Shown here piece after piece: positions 56,915 through 64,000 of a stretch of 64,000 nt of DNA. Position 1 is the stretch's first letter. Each line of letters starts with the position of its first letter. Origin of the DNA: Actinomycetospora lutea. Lineage in GTDB: Bacteria > Actinomycetota > Actinomycetes > Mycobacteriales > Pseudonocardiaceae. The position numbers and the translations under genes were made by a program. The stretch is taken from the NCBI RefSeq assembly GCF_028737205.1, contig NZ_JAQZAL010000008.1:148448-212447 (forward strand), written 5' to 3'. The notes under the pieces are model-generated. The model was given only the letters and a program-made list of their open reading frames with translations. It was not told the origin of the DNA and searched no databases.

Positions 56915-57669
56915 CACCGCACCCTCCCCAGCTCGGCCAGCACGTCGACGACGGCGGGCGCCGCCGCGGCCCCGCGCCCCAGCACGACGGTCTGCGCGCG
57001 AGCCTCCGGGCGGTGGCGCAGCCGCAGCGTCCGCAGGCCCCCGGTGACGACCGGCCCGGGCAGCACCCGGATCGGCGCCTTCTTCGCGCGCAGCCGCCCC
57101 TTGATCGTGGGGTAGCGCGGCAGGTTCAGTCCCTCGAGCACCGCGGCGATCGCGGGCAGCGGCGCCTCGTGCACCTCGACGCCGTCGTCGACGTGGCGCT
57201 CGAGGCGCACCCGTGACCCGTCGGTCCCGATCCCCTTGACCCCGCCGACCACCGGGCGCCCCAGCGCCGCGGCCACCCGGAAGCCGACCTGCGCGTGCCC
57301 GGCGTCGGCCGAGGCCTCCCCGAACAGCACGAGGTCGTAGGGCCGCAGGTCGGGCAGCGCGCCGACGACCGCCGCGGCGGTGAGCTCGGGGTCGGGGTCG
57401 GCGACCGGCGCCTCGACCCGCACGGCGTGGTCGGCGCCCATCGACAGCGCGTAGCGCAGCTGCTCGTCGGCCTCGGGCGGCCCGACGGTGAGCACGCCCG
57501 CGGCCCCGCCGGTGCGCTCGGCGATCCGCACCGCCTTCTCGACCGCGCACTCCTCGTGCGGGCCGATGGTGAAGCCGAGGTGGCGGGTGTCGATCGCCGC
57601 CGCGTCCGGGGTCAGCAGGATCTCCGTGCCCACCGCGGGGACGCGCTTGACACACACCAGGACGTCCAT
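56914..57669 (-). CDS. etfB: Electron transfer flavoprotein beta subunit
   Basis: This 251-residue subunit starts MDVLVCVKRVPAVGTEILLT and carries the AMP-binding/recognition stretch (EECAVEKAVRIAERTGGAAGVLTVGP) and a recognition-loop region (GLNLPRYPTIKGRLRAKKAP). It forms a heterodimer with EtfA. It lies 6 bases after the DMGDH-like stop with GAGGTGAGA upstream of the ATG. This spacing indicates a dedicated ETF for the demethylation operon. Confidence 0.92.
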   Translation of the reverse strand: MDVLVCVKRVPAVGTEILLTPDAAAIDTRHLGFTIGPHEECAVEKAVRIAERTGGAAGVLTVGPPEADEQLRYALSMGADHAVRVEAPVADPDPELTAAAVVGALPDLRPYDLVLFGEASADAGHAQVGFRVAAALGRPVVGGVKGIGTDGSRVRLERHVDDGVEVHEAPLPAIAAVLEGLNLPRYPTIKGRLRAKKAPIRVLPGPVVTGGLRTLRLRHRPEARAQTVVLGRGAAAAPAVVDVLAELGRVR

Positions 57670-57675
57670 CCCGTC

Positions 57676-60171
57676 TCACCTCATCCGGGCGTCGTCGGGG
57701 TCGAACAGCGGCGTCCGCCCGGCCCGCGCGACCGTCACCGGGTACCGCTCCCCCAGGTACTCGACGAGCAGCCCGGTGCCCTCGGCGGCGTGCCAGGGCG
57801 GCAGGTACGCCATCAGCAGGTGCGTCCGCAGCGACGGGCCGGCGCCCGCGCTGGTGACGTACGACGGCCGGCCCCGCCGGTCGGTGATCCGCTCGCCGTC
57901 GGCGGTGAGCACGGGCTCACCGCCCTGGGGGTGGCGCCGGTGTGCCGACGCGTCGAGCGTGAGCGTGCACAGCGTCGCCTCGGGCTCGCCCTCGCGCGCC
58001 TTGGTGTAGGCGGCCTTGCCGACGAAGTCGGCCGACTTGAGCCCGGGCAGCGCGAGCCCGGCCTCGACGGGGCCGTGCTCGCCGTCGAGCTCGTGGCCCA
58101 TGAGCCGGTAGCCCTTCTCGAGGCGCGCGGTGGTGCCGTAGACGCCGATGCCGGCGGGCACGATCCCGTGCGGCACGCCGGCCTCCGCGATCGTGTCCCA
58201 CAGCCGCAGGCCGCACTCGGTGGGCGCGTGCAGCTCCCACCCGAGCTCGCCGACGTAGGACAGGCGCAGCGCGAGCACGGGGATCGACCCGACCGTCACC
58301 GTCCGGCCGGTGGCGAACGGGAACCCCTCGTGGGAGACGTCGTCGTCGGTCACGGCCGCCAGCACGTCGCGCGCCCGCGGTCCCCAGAGTCCGAGCGTGC
58401 ACACCGCGGACGTCACGTCGGCCAGCGCGACCGAGCCGTCGGCGGGGAGGTGGCGCGTGAACCAGTGCAGGTCGCGGGCCCCGTCGGAGCCGCCGGTGAC
58501 CACGCGGAAGTGCTGGTCGCCGAGCCGCACGACCGTCAGGTCGCTGCGGAAGCCGCCGTCGGGACCGAGCACCGGCGTGTAGATCACGCGCCCGACCGGC
58601 CGGTCCACCTGCGCGATGCAGAGGTGCTGGAGGTACGCCAGCGCCCCCGGCCCGCGCACGTCGAACTGGGCGAACGCGCTGAGGTCGATCATCGCGACAC
58701 TCCGGCGCATCGCCAGGTGCTCGGCGTTGATGATCGGCGACCACCAGCGGGCGTCCCACTCGTGCGGGCGGTCCTCCACGCCGAGCTCGGCCACGAGGGG
58801 CTCGTTCGAGCGGTACCACTGGGGGCGCTCCCACCCCGCGACCTCGAAGAACTCGGCGCCGAGGGCCTCCTCGCGCGGGAAGAACGGCGAGCGGCGGGCA
58901 CCGCGGTCGGAGCTCCACTGCTCGCGCGGGTGGATGATCCCGTAGGTCTTGTTGTAGCCCTCCGCGGCGCGGGCGCGCACGTGGGCGCGGGTGCGCTCGT
59001 GCGGGGCGAAGCGGGCGACGTCGGCGGCGTGCGGGTCGATCTCGGGGACGCCCGCGGTCATCCACTCGGCGATGAGCCGCCCGACGCCGGGCCCTTCCTT
59101 GATCCACACGGCGGCCGCGGACCAGAGCCCGGCCACCTCCGGCGTCTCGCCGAGCAGCGGGTGGCCGTCCGGGGTCAGCGAGAGCAGGCCGTTGATGGCG
59201 TGCCGGATGCCCGCGTCGGGGCGGTCGAGGATGCCGGCGAAGAGCTCGAGCGCCGCCTCCATCTGGGGGTCGAAGTCGTCCGCGGTGAACGGCAGCTGGG
59301 TCGGCGAGAGCGCCGCGGCGGCGTTCGAGGGGATCTCGTCGGGGTCGCAGAGGATCGGCCGGTGGGCGTAGGAGCCGATCTCGAGGTCGGCGCCGCTCTG
59401 CCGCTCGTACATGAACGGGTCCATGTCGCGGATGATCGGGAACGCGATCTCGCGCCCGGTCGCCGCGAGCTCGGCGATCGGCCCGACGTCGATCATCTGG
59501 TGGACGGCAGGCGTGAGCGGGATCGTCGCCCCGGCCAGCGCCGCGATCCGCGGGCTCCAGACGCCGCACGCGACGACGACGTACTCGCACTCGACGTCGC
59601 CGCGGTCGGTGCGCACGCGGCGCACGCGCCCGTCCTGCGTGTCGATCGCGAGCACCTCGGTGAGCGCCGCGACGGTGAGCGCGCCCGCGGCGCTCGCCCG
59701 CTCGCGCATGAGCTCGCCGGCCCGCAGCGGGTCGACCACGGCCACCGACGGCGTCCAGAACGCCCCGAGCAGCGGCGACGGGTCGAGGAACGGCACCTTG
59801 CCGGCGACCTCGGCCGGCGTGATCAGCTCGGCGTCGATGCCCCACGCCCGCGCCGACGACATCCGCCGGTCGAGCTCCTGGACGCGCTCCGGGGTCCGGG
59901 CGACCTCGATCCCGCCGCAGGTCGTCAACGTCCCGAGCTCGGTGTACTGGCGCATCGAGTCGGCGGTCAGCAGCGTGATCTCGCGGGAGTGGTCGACCGG
60001 GAAGACGAAGTTCGACGCGTGGCCGGTGGAGCCGCCCGGGTCGGGCAGCGGGCCCTTGTCGACGAGCAGGACGTCGCGCCACCCCAGGCGCGCGAGGTGG
60101 TGGACGACGGCGTTGCCGACGATGCCGGCCCCGATGACGACGACCTGGGCCCGGTCCGGGAACGGTGTCAC
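57676..60171 (-). CDS. Dimethylglycine/sarcosine dehydrogenase-like flavoprotein (DAO-GcvT fusion)
   Basis: This 831-residue enzyme has an N-terminal DAO-type FAD domain (about 8-400; VVVIGAGIVGNAVVHHLARLG) with GSTGHASNF, whose His aligns with the covalent-FAD His of DMGDH. The C-terminal half (about 430-830) is a GcvT-like THF-binding domain ending in typical YLGERYPVTV. Such enzymes oxidise N-methyl groups and load the formaldehyde equivalent onto THF, with electrons to ETF, whose genes follow. The N-methylated substrate is unknown. GTG at 60171 has GAGGAGGGG upstream. Confidence 0.88.
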   Translation of the reverse strand: MTPFPDRAQVVVIGAGIVGNAVVHHLARLGWRDVLLVDKGPLPDPGGSTGHASNFVFPVDHSREITLLTADSMRQYTELGTLTTCGGIEVARTPERVQELDRRMSSARAWGIDAELITPAEVAGKVPFLDPSPLLGAFWTPSVAVVDPLRAGELMRERASAAGALTVAALTEVLAIDTQDGRVRRVRTDRGDVECEYVVVACGVWSPRIAALAGATIPLTPAVHQMIDVGPIAELAATGREIAFPIIRDMDPFMYERQSGADLEIGSYAHRPILCDPDEIPSNAAAALSPTQLPFTADDFDPQMEAALELFAGILDRPDAGIRHAINGLLSLTPDGHPLLGETPEVAGLWSAAAVWIKEGPGVGRLIAEWMTAGVPEIDPHAADVARFAPHERTRAHVRARAAEGYNKTYGIIHPREQWSSDRGARRSPFFPREEALGAEFFEVAGWERPQWYRSNEPLVAELGVEDRPHEWDARWWSPIINAEHLAMRRSVAMIDLSAFAQFDVRGPGALAYLQHLCIAQVDRPVGRVIYTPVLGPDGGFRSDLTVVRLGDQHFRVVTGGSDGARDLHWFTRHLPADGSVALADVTSAVCTLGLWGPRARDVLAAVTDDDVSHEGFPFATGRTVTVGSIPVLALRLSYVGELGWELHAPTECGLRLWDTIAEAGVPHGIVPAGIGVYGTTARLEKGYRLMGHELDGEHGPVEAGLALPGLKSADFVGKAAYTKAREGEPEATLCTLTLDASAHRRHPQGGEPVLTADGERITDRRGRPSYVTSAGAGPSLRTHLLMAYLPPWHAAEGTGLLVEYLGERYPVTVARAGRTPLFDPDDARMR

Positions 60172-60190
60172 GGCCCCTCCTCGGGGGTGC

Positions 60191-60983
60191 TCACGCGGCC
60201 GCGCGGCGGGCCTGCGACAGCCACCGCACGGTCGGCTCGATCTGGTTGAACGTGAAGAGGTGCAGGCCGGCGAGGTCGGCGGTGCCGGCCGCCGGGCCCG
60301 CGGCGAGGCCCCGGACGAACTCGTCGGGGGTGTGCCGGCCGGGCCGGAGCAGCGCCCCGGCGGTCCGGCGGTGGGAGCGGGCGAACCGGGCCGCGTCGGC
60401 GACCCCGATCCGCACCGACAGGCGCAGCAGCCGCGCCGCGTCGACGACGCCCGGGACGCCGGCGACCACCGGCAGGTCGATCCCCCGCTCCCGCGCCTCC
60501 CCGGCGAACCGGAGCACGAGGTCGGCGTCGAAGCACAGCTGCGTGACGGTGTAGTCGGCGTGGAACTGCTTGACCCGCAGGTCGGCCCACAGCACGTCGT
60601 CGTCGATCCGGTGGTGGCCGTCGGGGTAGGACGGGACGCCGACGCGCGGCGGACGCCGGCCGAGGTCCTCCATCGCGCGCGTCGCCGCCGACGACGAAGA
60701 CGTCGCGCACGCCGGCCGCGGCGAGCCGGTCGAGGTGCTCGGCCAGCTCGCCGCGGTCGCGCACGCTGCGCGCCGCGAGGTGGGGCACCGCCGCGAACCC
60801 GCGCGCGGCGAGCGCGACGGCCGTGTCCACGGTCGCCGCCGGACCCCGGCCCGGCGCGGCGGTGACCGTCACCGTGGCGCCGGCGGGGAGCCCGGCGCCG
60901 ACGGCGTCCACGATCCCGGCCGTCGGCGCCACCTCCCAGCGCGGGTCGGCGAGCAGGACCCCGAGGGTCGTGACGTGGTCCAT
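60191..60983 (-). pseudogene. Methylenetetrahydrofolate reductase-like gene, frameshifted
   Basis: The first frame (ATG 60983) encodes an MTHFR-like barrel start (VTVTAAPGRGPAATVDTAV, HLAARSVRDRGELAEHLDRL, VFVVGGDA). The match then jumps to another frame at about 60673-60680, where MEDLGRRPPRVGVPSYPDGHHRI and KQFHADYTVTQLCFDADLVL continue the family to its end at 60191. Against the family about 15-20 residues after GGDA are missing, so an out-of-frame deletion is more likely than a single-base slip. In the operon it would link methyl- or methylene-THF made by the two GcvT-type enzymes to folate metabolism. Confidence 0.82.
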
Positions 60984-60994
60984 GACCGGTCCCG

Positions 60995-62221
60995 TCAGCC
61001 CTTGGGGGTCTGCTTGCCCGGGTCGACGAACGGCTTCTCGACGACGACGGCGTCGCGGACGTCGTCCAGGGTCGCGACCTGCAGCGACGTCCCCACCGGC
61101 GTGCACGGTGTCGCCACCATCGCCAGGCCGATGTTGCGCTCGAGCCGGGGCGACCAGCACGCGCTGGTCACGGTGCCGACGACCTCGCCCGCCTCGTCGC
61201 GCACGGTGAACGGCTCGATCATCGACCCGTCGTTGAACGTGCCCAGCCGCGCGCCGCCGATCTCGACGCCGACCATCGACCGCGAGAGCCCGCGCGCCTT
61301 GGCGCGGATCAGCGCGCCCTTGCCGACGAAGTCGGCCTCCTGATCGAGGTCGACCATCCACGTGTAGTCGTAGCCGACCTCGAGGGGGTTGGTGTCGAGG
61401 GTGATGTCGCAGCCGTAGGCGAGCATGCCGCCCTCGATGCGTCGCATGTGGCACGGGCCGATCGGGCGCATCCCGTGCGGACGCCCCGCCTCCCACACCC
61501 GGTCCCACAGGCGGCCGGCGTTGCGGACGGCGTTCCGCAGGTAGATCTCGTAGCCGATCTCCGCGCTGTAGCCGGTGCGGCTGACGACGACCTCCATGTC
61601 GTCGAGGACCGCGTGGCGCAGGTGGTAGTAGGGCATCTCGGCGACGCCCGCGCCGAAGAGGTCGGTGACGACGGCCTTGGCCTTCGGCCCCTGGACCTGC
61701 ACCGGGGCGACGTCGATCTCGCGGACCTGCACGTCCCAGCCGCCCGCGTGGGCCAGGCCGTTGGCCCACAGCCCGACGTCGGAGTCGGCGAGCGAGAGCC
61801 AGAACCGGTTCTCCTCCACGCGCAGCAGGACCGGGTCGTTGATGATCCCGCCGTCGGGCGCGGTGATGAACACGTACTTGCACTGGCCCACGGCGCACTT
61901 CGTCAGGTCGCGCGGCACCAGCATGTTGGTGAACGCGAACGCGTCGGGGCCGACGATCTCGATCTGGCGCTCGACGCCGACGTCCCAGAGGGTCACGTCC
62001 TCGAGCAGCGCCCAGTACTCGGCGACGGGGTCGCCGTAGTGGCGCGGGTGGTACGTGTGGTTGTAGACGCTGTACAGCGCCACGCCGTGCGCCCGTGACT
62101 TCCAGAAGTACGGCGACTTCCGCAGGCGGGGGTACAGCAGGATCCCCGGATCGGTCACCACCGTCGACGACGGCTCCGGCACGAGCTCCACCGCCGCCCG
62201 GCCGGGCAGGACGTCCGTCAT
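60995..62221 (-). CDS. DmdA-like THF-dependent demethylase (GcvT family)
   Basis: This is a 408-residue aminomethyltransferase-family protein. The body reads ALYSVYNHTYHPRHYG, LWDVGVERQIEIVGPDAFAF, MLVPRDLTKCAVGQCKYVFI, IINDPVLLRVEENRFWLSLA, then DSDVGLWANGLA, a pattern I associate with the DmdA (DMSP demethylase) branch rather than glycine-cleavage T protein. Such enzymes transfer a methyl group to THF. ATG at 62221 has GAGG 5 bases upstream; GTG at 62227 is an alternative. First gene of the operon. The substrate may be DMSP or another S-, O- or N-methyl compound. Confidence 0.78.
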   Translation of the reverse strand: MTDVLPGRAAVELVPEPSSTVVTDPGILLYPRLRKSPYFWKSRAHGVALYSVYNHTYHPRHYGDPVAEYWALLEDVTLWDVGVERQIEIVGPDAFAFTNMLVPRDLTKCAVGQCKYVFITAPDGGIINDPVLLRVEENRFWLSLADSDVGLWANGLAHAGGWDVQVREIDVAPVQVQGPKAKAVVTDLFGAGVAEMPYYHLRHAVLDDMEVVVSRTGYSAEIGYEIYLRNAVRNAGRLWDRVWEAGRPHGMRPIGPCHMRRIEGGMLAYGCDITLDTNPLEVGYDYTWMVDLDQEADFVGKGALIRAKARGLSRSMVGVEIGGARLGTFNDGSMIEPFTVRDEAGEVVGTVTSACWSPRLERNIGLAMVATPCTPVGTSLQVATLDDVRDAVVVEKPFVDPGKQTPKG

Positions 62222-62276
62222 CAGCACCTCACTTCATCGTGCGTCCGGCGGCCCCCCGAGCCGGCTTTCGGACGAT

Positions 62277-62293
62277 GTTGCGCTTCTCGCAAC
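62277..62293. promoter_or_regulatory. Inverted repeat upstream of the demethylation operon
   Basis: GTTGCG, 5 bp, CGCAAC is a perfect inverted repeat 56 bases upstream of the first operon gene. A further half-site CGCAACC lies at 62307-62313. This is a plausible operator for a substrate-responsive regulator encoded elsewhere. Confidence 0.45.
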
Positions 62294-62392
62294 CGGTTTC
62301 GCTGGACGCAACCACTGTGCGGCCGTGACCGAGATCACGTCAAGAGATCCGGCGCCGTGGGTTTCTGGAGCGTTCCAGTGCGTCTGCCCTGG

Positions 62393-63112
62393 TCAGGGCC
62401 GGACGAGTCCGGACGGTTCCCGGCGCGTGTGCACGCGGTACGCCACGGGCAGCGCGAGGCCGGGGGTGCCGTCGATCGCCTTCTGCGCGACGGCGGGGGT
62501 GAACTCGATGCGCAGGACGTCGGCGAGCGTCGTGCGGTCGGCGAAGCGCCACAGGGTGTCGACGCGGCGCACCGCGAAGCCCTGTCCGGCGAAGAATCGC
62601 TCGGCGGCGCCGGGGTCGTAGCGCGGGGCGGAGGCACGCATCCAGGAGCCGTAGGAGTGGCGGGTGGCGTCGAGGTCGACGACGACCAGCACGCCGCCCG
62701 GGCGCAGCACCCGCGACGCCTCGGCCAGGCCGGGCTCGCAGCCGGGGCCGAAGAAGTAGGCGGTGCGGGCGTGCACGACGTCGGCGGAGTCGTCGGGCAG
62801 CGGCAGGGCGGCCGCGCTCCCCTGCTCGGCGCGGCAGCCGGGCAGGCCCGCGAGGCGCTCGCGGGCGCGGGCCACCAGCGGGGCGTGCGGCTCGACGCCC
62901 ACCACCGTGCGCGCCCGCTGCGCGAACCGGGGCAGGTGGTAGCCGTCGCCGCAGCCGACGTCGACGACGTCCGCGTCGTCGTACGGCGCGAGCTCGGCCA
63001 CGGTGGCCCAGAGCGCGCCGGTGGCGTCCTGCGCCTCGTTCTCGCGCTCGTAGACCTCGGGCCAGCGCCAGATGTTGGGGGACTCGATGACGTCCCTCTC
63101 GCGGCGCGTCAC
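62393..63112 (-). CDS. Class I SAM-dependent methyltransferase
   Basis: This 239-residue methyltransferase has motif I VVDVGCGDGYHLPRF, the acidic ribose-binding residue in VVGVEPHAPLV, motif II-like ADVVHARTAYFFGPG and motif III LRPGGVLVVVDLD. It resembles Methyltransf_11 enzymes. GTG at 63112 overlaps the cdsA stop (GTGA), so expression is coupled to phospholipid synthesis, but no lipid substrate can be inferred. Its stop lies 99 bases before the operator of the demethylation operon. Confidence 0.85.
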   Translation of the reverse strand: MTRRERDVIESPNIWRWPEVYERENEAQDATGALWATVAELAPYDDADVVDVGCGDGYHLPRFAQRARTVVGVEPHAPLVARARERLAGLPGCRAEQGSAAALPLPDDSADVVHARTAYFFGPGCEPGLAEASRVLRPGGVLVVVDLDATRHSYGSWMRASAPRYDPGAAERFFAGQGFAVRRVDTLWRFADRTTLADVLRIEFTPAVAQKAIDGTPGLALPVAYRVHTRREPSGLVRP

Positions 63113-64000
63113 GTCACGTGGACGGGGACCAGCACCAGGAGCAGGAGCCAGGCCATGGGCGCCGAGGTGACCAGGGAGTCGAGACGCTCCATCAGCCCGC
63201 CGTGGCCGGGAATGGTGCTGCCCATGTCCTTGATGCCGAGGTCGCGCTTGATGAGCGACTCGACGAGGTCGCCGGTGACGGCCGTGGCCACCAGCAGCGG
63301 GCCGACGATCAGCCCGTACCACCAGTGGTCGTCGAGCAGCAGCGCCACGCACAGGCAGGCGCCGGTCGAGCCGGCGAGCAGCGAGCCGGCCAGGCCCTCC
63401 CAGGACTTCTTCGGGCTCACCTTTGGGGCCATCGGGTGCTTGCCGAACAGCGCGCCCAGGGCGTAGCCGCCGGTGTCGGAGCAGATGACGACAATGAGGA
63501 ACGTCAGCACGCGCGCGGTGCCGTCGGCGGGGACCACGAGCATCGACCCGAACGCCATGCAGAGCGGGACCCAGCACAGCACGAGCATCGAGGCGCCGAC
63601 GTCGCGGACGAAGCCCGCCGCGCCGAGGCGCATCCGCCAGAGGAAGCAGCCGAGCACCGTGACGAGCAGGGCGCCCAGGATGCCCTCGGTGCCGAACGGC
63701 CAGGCCAGCCAGATCATCGCCTGACCGCCGACCAGCACCGGCACCCGCGACAGGCGGATGCCGGCGCCGCGGTGCAGCGCGCCGAAGAGCTCCCAGGTGC
63801 CGATGACCGCCGAGATCGCGACGATGCCGATCCACGCCTGCCGGACGGTCAGCAGCGCGACCAGGATGACCGCGCCCATGGCGAGACCGACCCCGATGGC
63901 GACGGGCAGGTTGCGCCCGGCGCGGGACGCCTTGGGCTTGTCGGCGGGCTTGTCGGCGGGCTTGTCGGCGGGCTTGTCGGCGGGCTTGTCGGCGGGCTTG
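63109..64000 (-). CDS. cdsA: Phosphatidate cytidylyltransferase (5' end beyond window)
   Basis: The frame is open to base 64000, so the N-terminus is cut. The visible 297 codons include a (Lys-Pro-Ala-Asp)n tract, about eight membrane helices and the CDP-diacylglycerol synthase signature SLIKRDLGIKDMGSTIPGHG followed by GLMERLDSL, with metal-binding Asp residues. CdsA makes CDP-diacylglycerol from phosphatidate and CTP at the membrane. The ATG at 63879 is internal (first helix) and not the true start. Confidence 0.95.
   Translation of the reverse strand, partial: KPADKPADKPADKPADKPADKPKASRAGRNLPVAIGVGLAMGAVILVALLTVRQAWIGIVAISAVIGTWELFGALHRGAGIRLSRVPVLVGGQAMIWLAWPFGTEGILGALLVTVLGCFLWRMRLGAAGFVRDVGASMLVLCWVPLCMAFGSMLVVPADGTARVLTFLIVVICSDTGGYALGALFGKHPMAPKVSPKKSWEGLAGSLLAGSTGACLCVALLLDDHWWYGLIVGPLLVATAVTGDLVESLIKRDLGIKDMGSTIPGHGGLMERLDSLVTSAPMAWLLLLVLVPVHVT
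63941..64000 (-). repeat. 12-bp tandem repeat in the cdsA 5' region
   Basis: Five perfect copies of a 12-bp unit encode Lys-Pro-Ala-Asp and continue beyond the window edge. This gives a hydrophilic, probably disordered cytoplasmic N-terminus. Confidence 0.9.

Noticed and set aside
57295..60249. 984-codon plus-strand ORF opposite the DMGDH-like and etfB genes
   Set aside because: Long antisense frames are common in such GC-rich DNA. The product is Arg/Gly/Val-rich without motifs, and the opposite strand encodes clear enzymes.

Overview
The window is very GC-rich, densely coded actinobacterial chromosome. Mycothiol genes (a mycothione reductase and an MshC-like ligase), an F420/Ddn-type protein, 13E12-type DUF222-HNH and DUF2631 genes, and the order cdsA ... 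rlmN ... dxr-rseP-ispG-GNAT ... map ... mtr ... chlID-cobO-cobB ... proS all point to Mycobacteriales or Pseudonocardiales. From memory the backbone matches the M. tuberculosis Rv2845c-Rv2881c interval. Low similarity to mycobacterial proteins and many GTG starts suggest a Pseudonocardia- or Actinomycetospora-like genome; the genus is a guess.

Layout. 1-8.5 kb: a ROK repressor (cut by the window edge) faces a HAD phosphatase and an MFS exporter, followed by an MBL-fold hydrolase, a DHA2 exporter and an AfsR/SARP regulator broken by a one-base G-run frameshift. 8.5-13.4 kb: proS, a SorC-type sugar regulator, a cupin gene with an elaborately structured leader, and a membrane protein carrying sixteen tandem 8-residue charged repeats. 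13.5-18.7 kb: an accessory block with a DUF222-HNH protein, a tiny MerR-like HTH protein, a PAS-PP2C-kinase-STAS regulator and two related tiny membrane proteins. 18.7-26.8 kb: an MshC-like ligase, LapA, an O-methyltransferase with an internal gap, then cobalamin genes (cobE, cobB, cobO, fused ChlI/ChlD). 27-37 kb: trypsin-like protease, mycothione reductase, a DrrAB-type exporter with its TetR regulator and twin operators, a second TetR/Ddn pair, a saccharopine-dehydrogenase-like enzyme and cobQ.

37-48 kb: a PPOX-fold protein with an internal gap, a domain-swapped RibD-like enzyme, map, a GNAT, an S9 peptidase, a tandem universal stress protein, and the MEP/intramembrane protease block ispG-rseP-dxr. 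48-55.9 kb: DUF2631, an APC permease, a CoA-disulfide-reductase-like flavoprotein, a stand-alone LigD-type polymerase, an Eis-like acetyltransferase, rlmN and a membrane protein. 55.9-62.2 kb: a probable operon for THF-linked oxidative demethylation (DmdA-like GcvT protein, MTHFR-like protein, DMGDH-like flavoprotein, EtfB, EtfA) inserted between rlmN and cdsA. 62.4-64 kb: a methyltransferase and cdsA, which runs off the end.

Most notable: (1) the demethylation/ETF cluster; (2) the cupin leader RNA, which can fold in mutually exclusive ways, one hiding the ribosome binding site; (3) two 40-nt hairpins 25 kb apart with the same ends and compensatory stem changes; (4) the octapeptide-repeat membrane protein; (5) four otherwise ordinary genes damaged by a small indel or internal gap, either real decay or assembly error.
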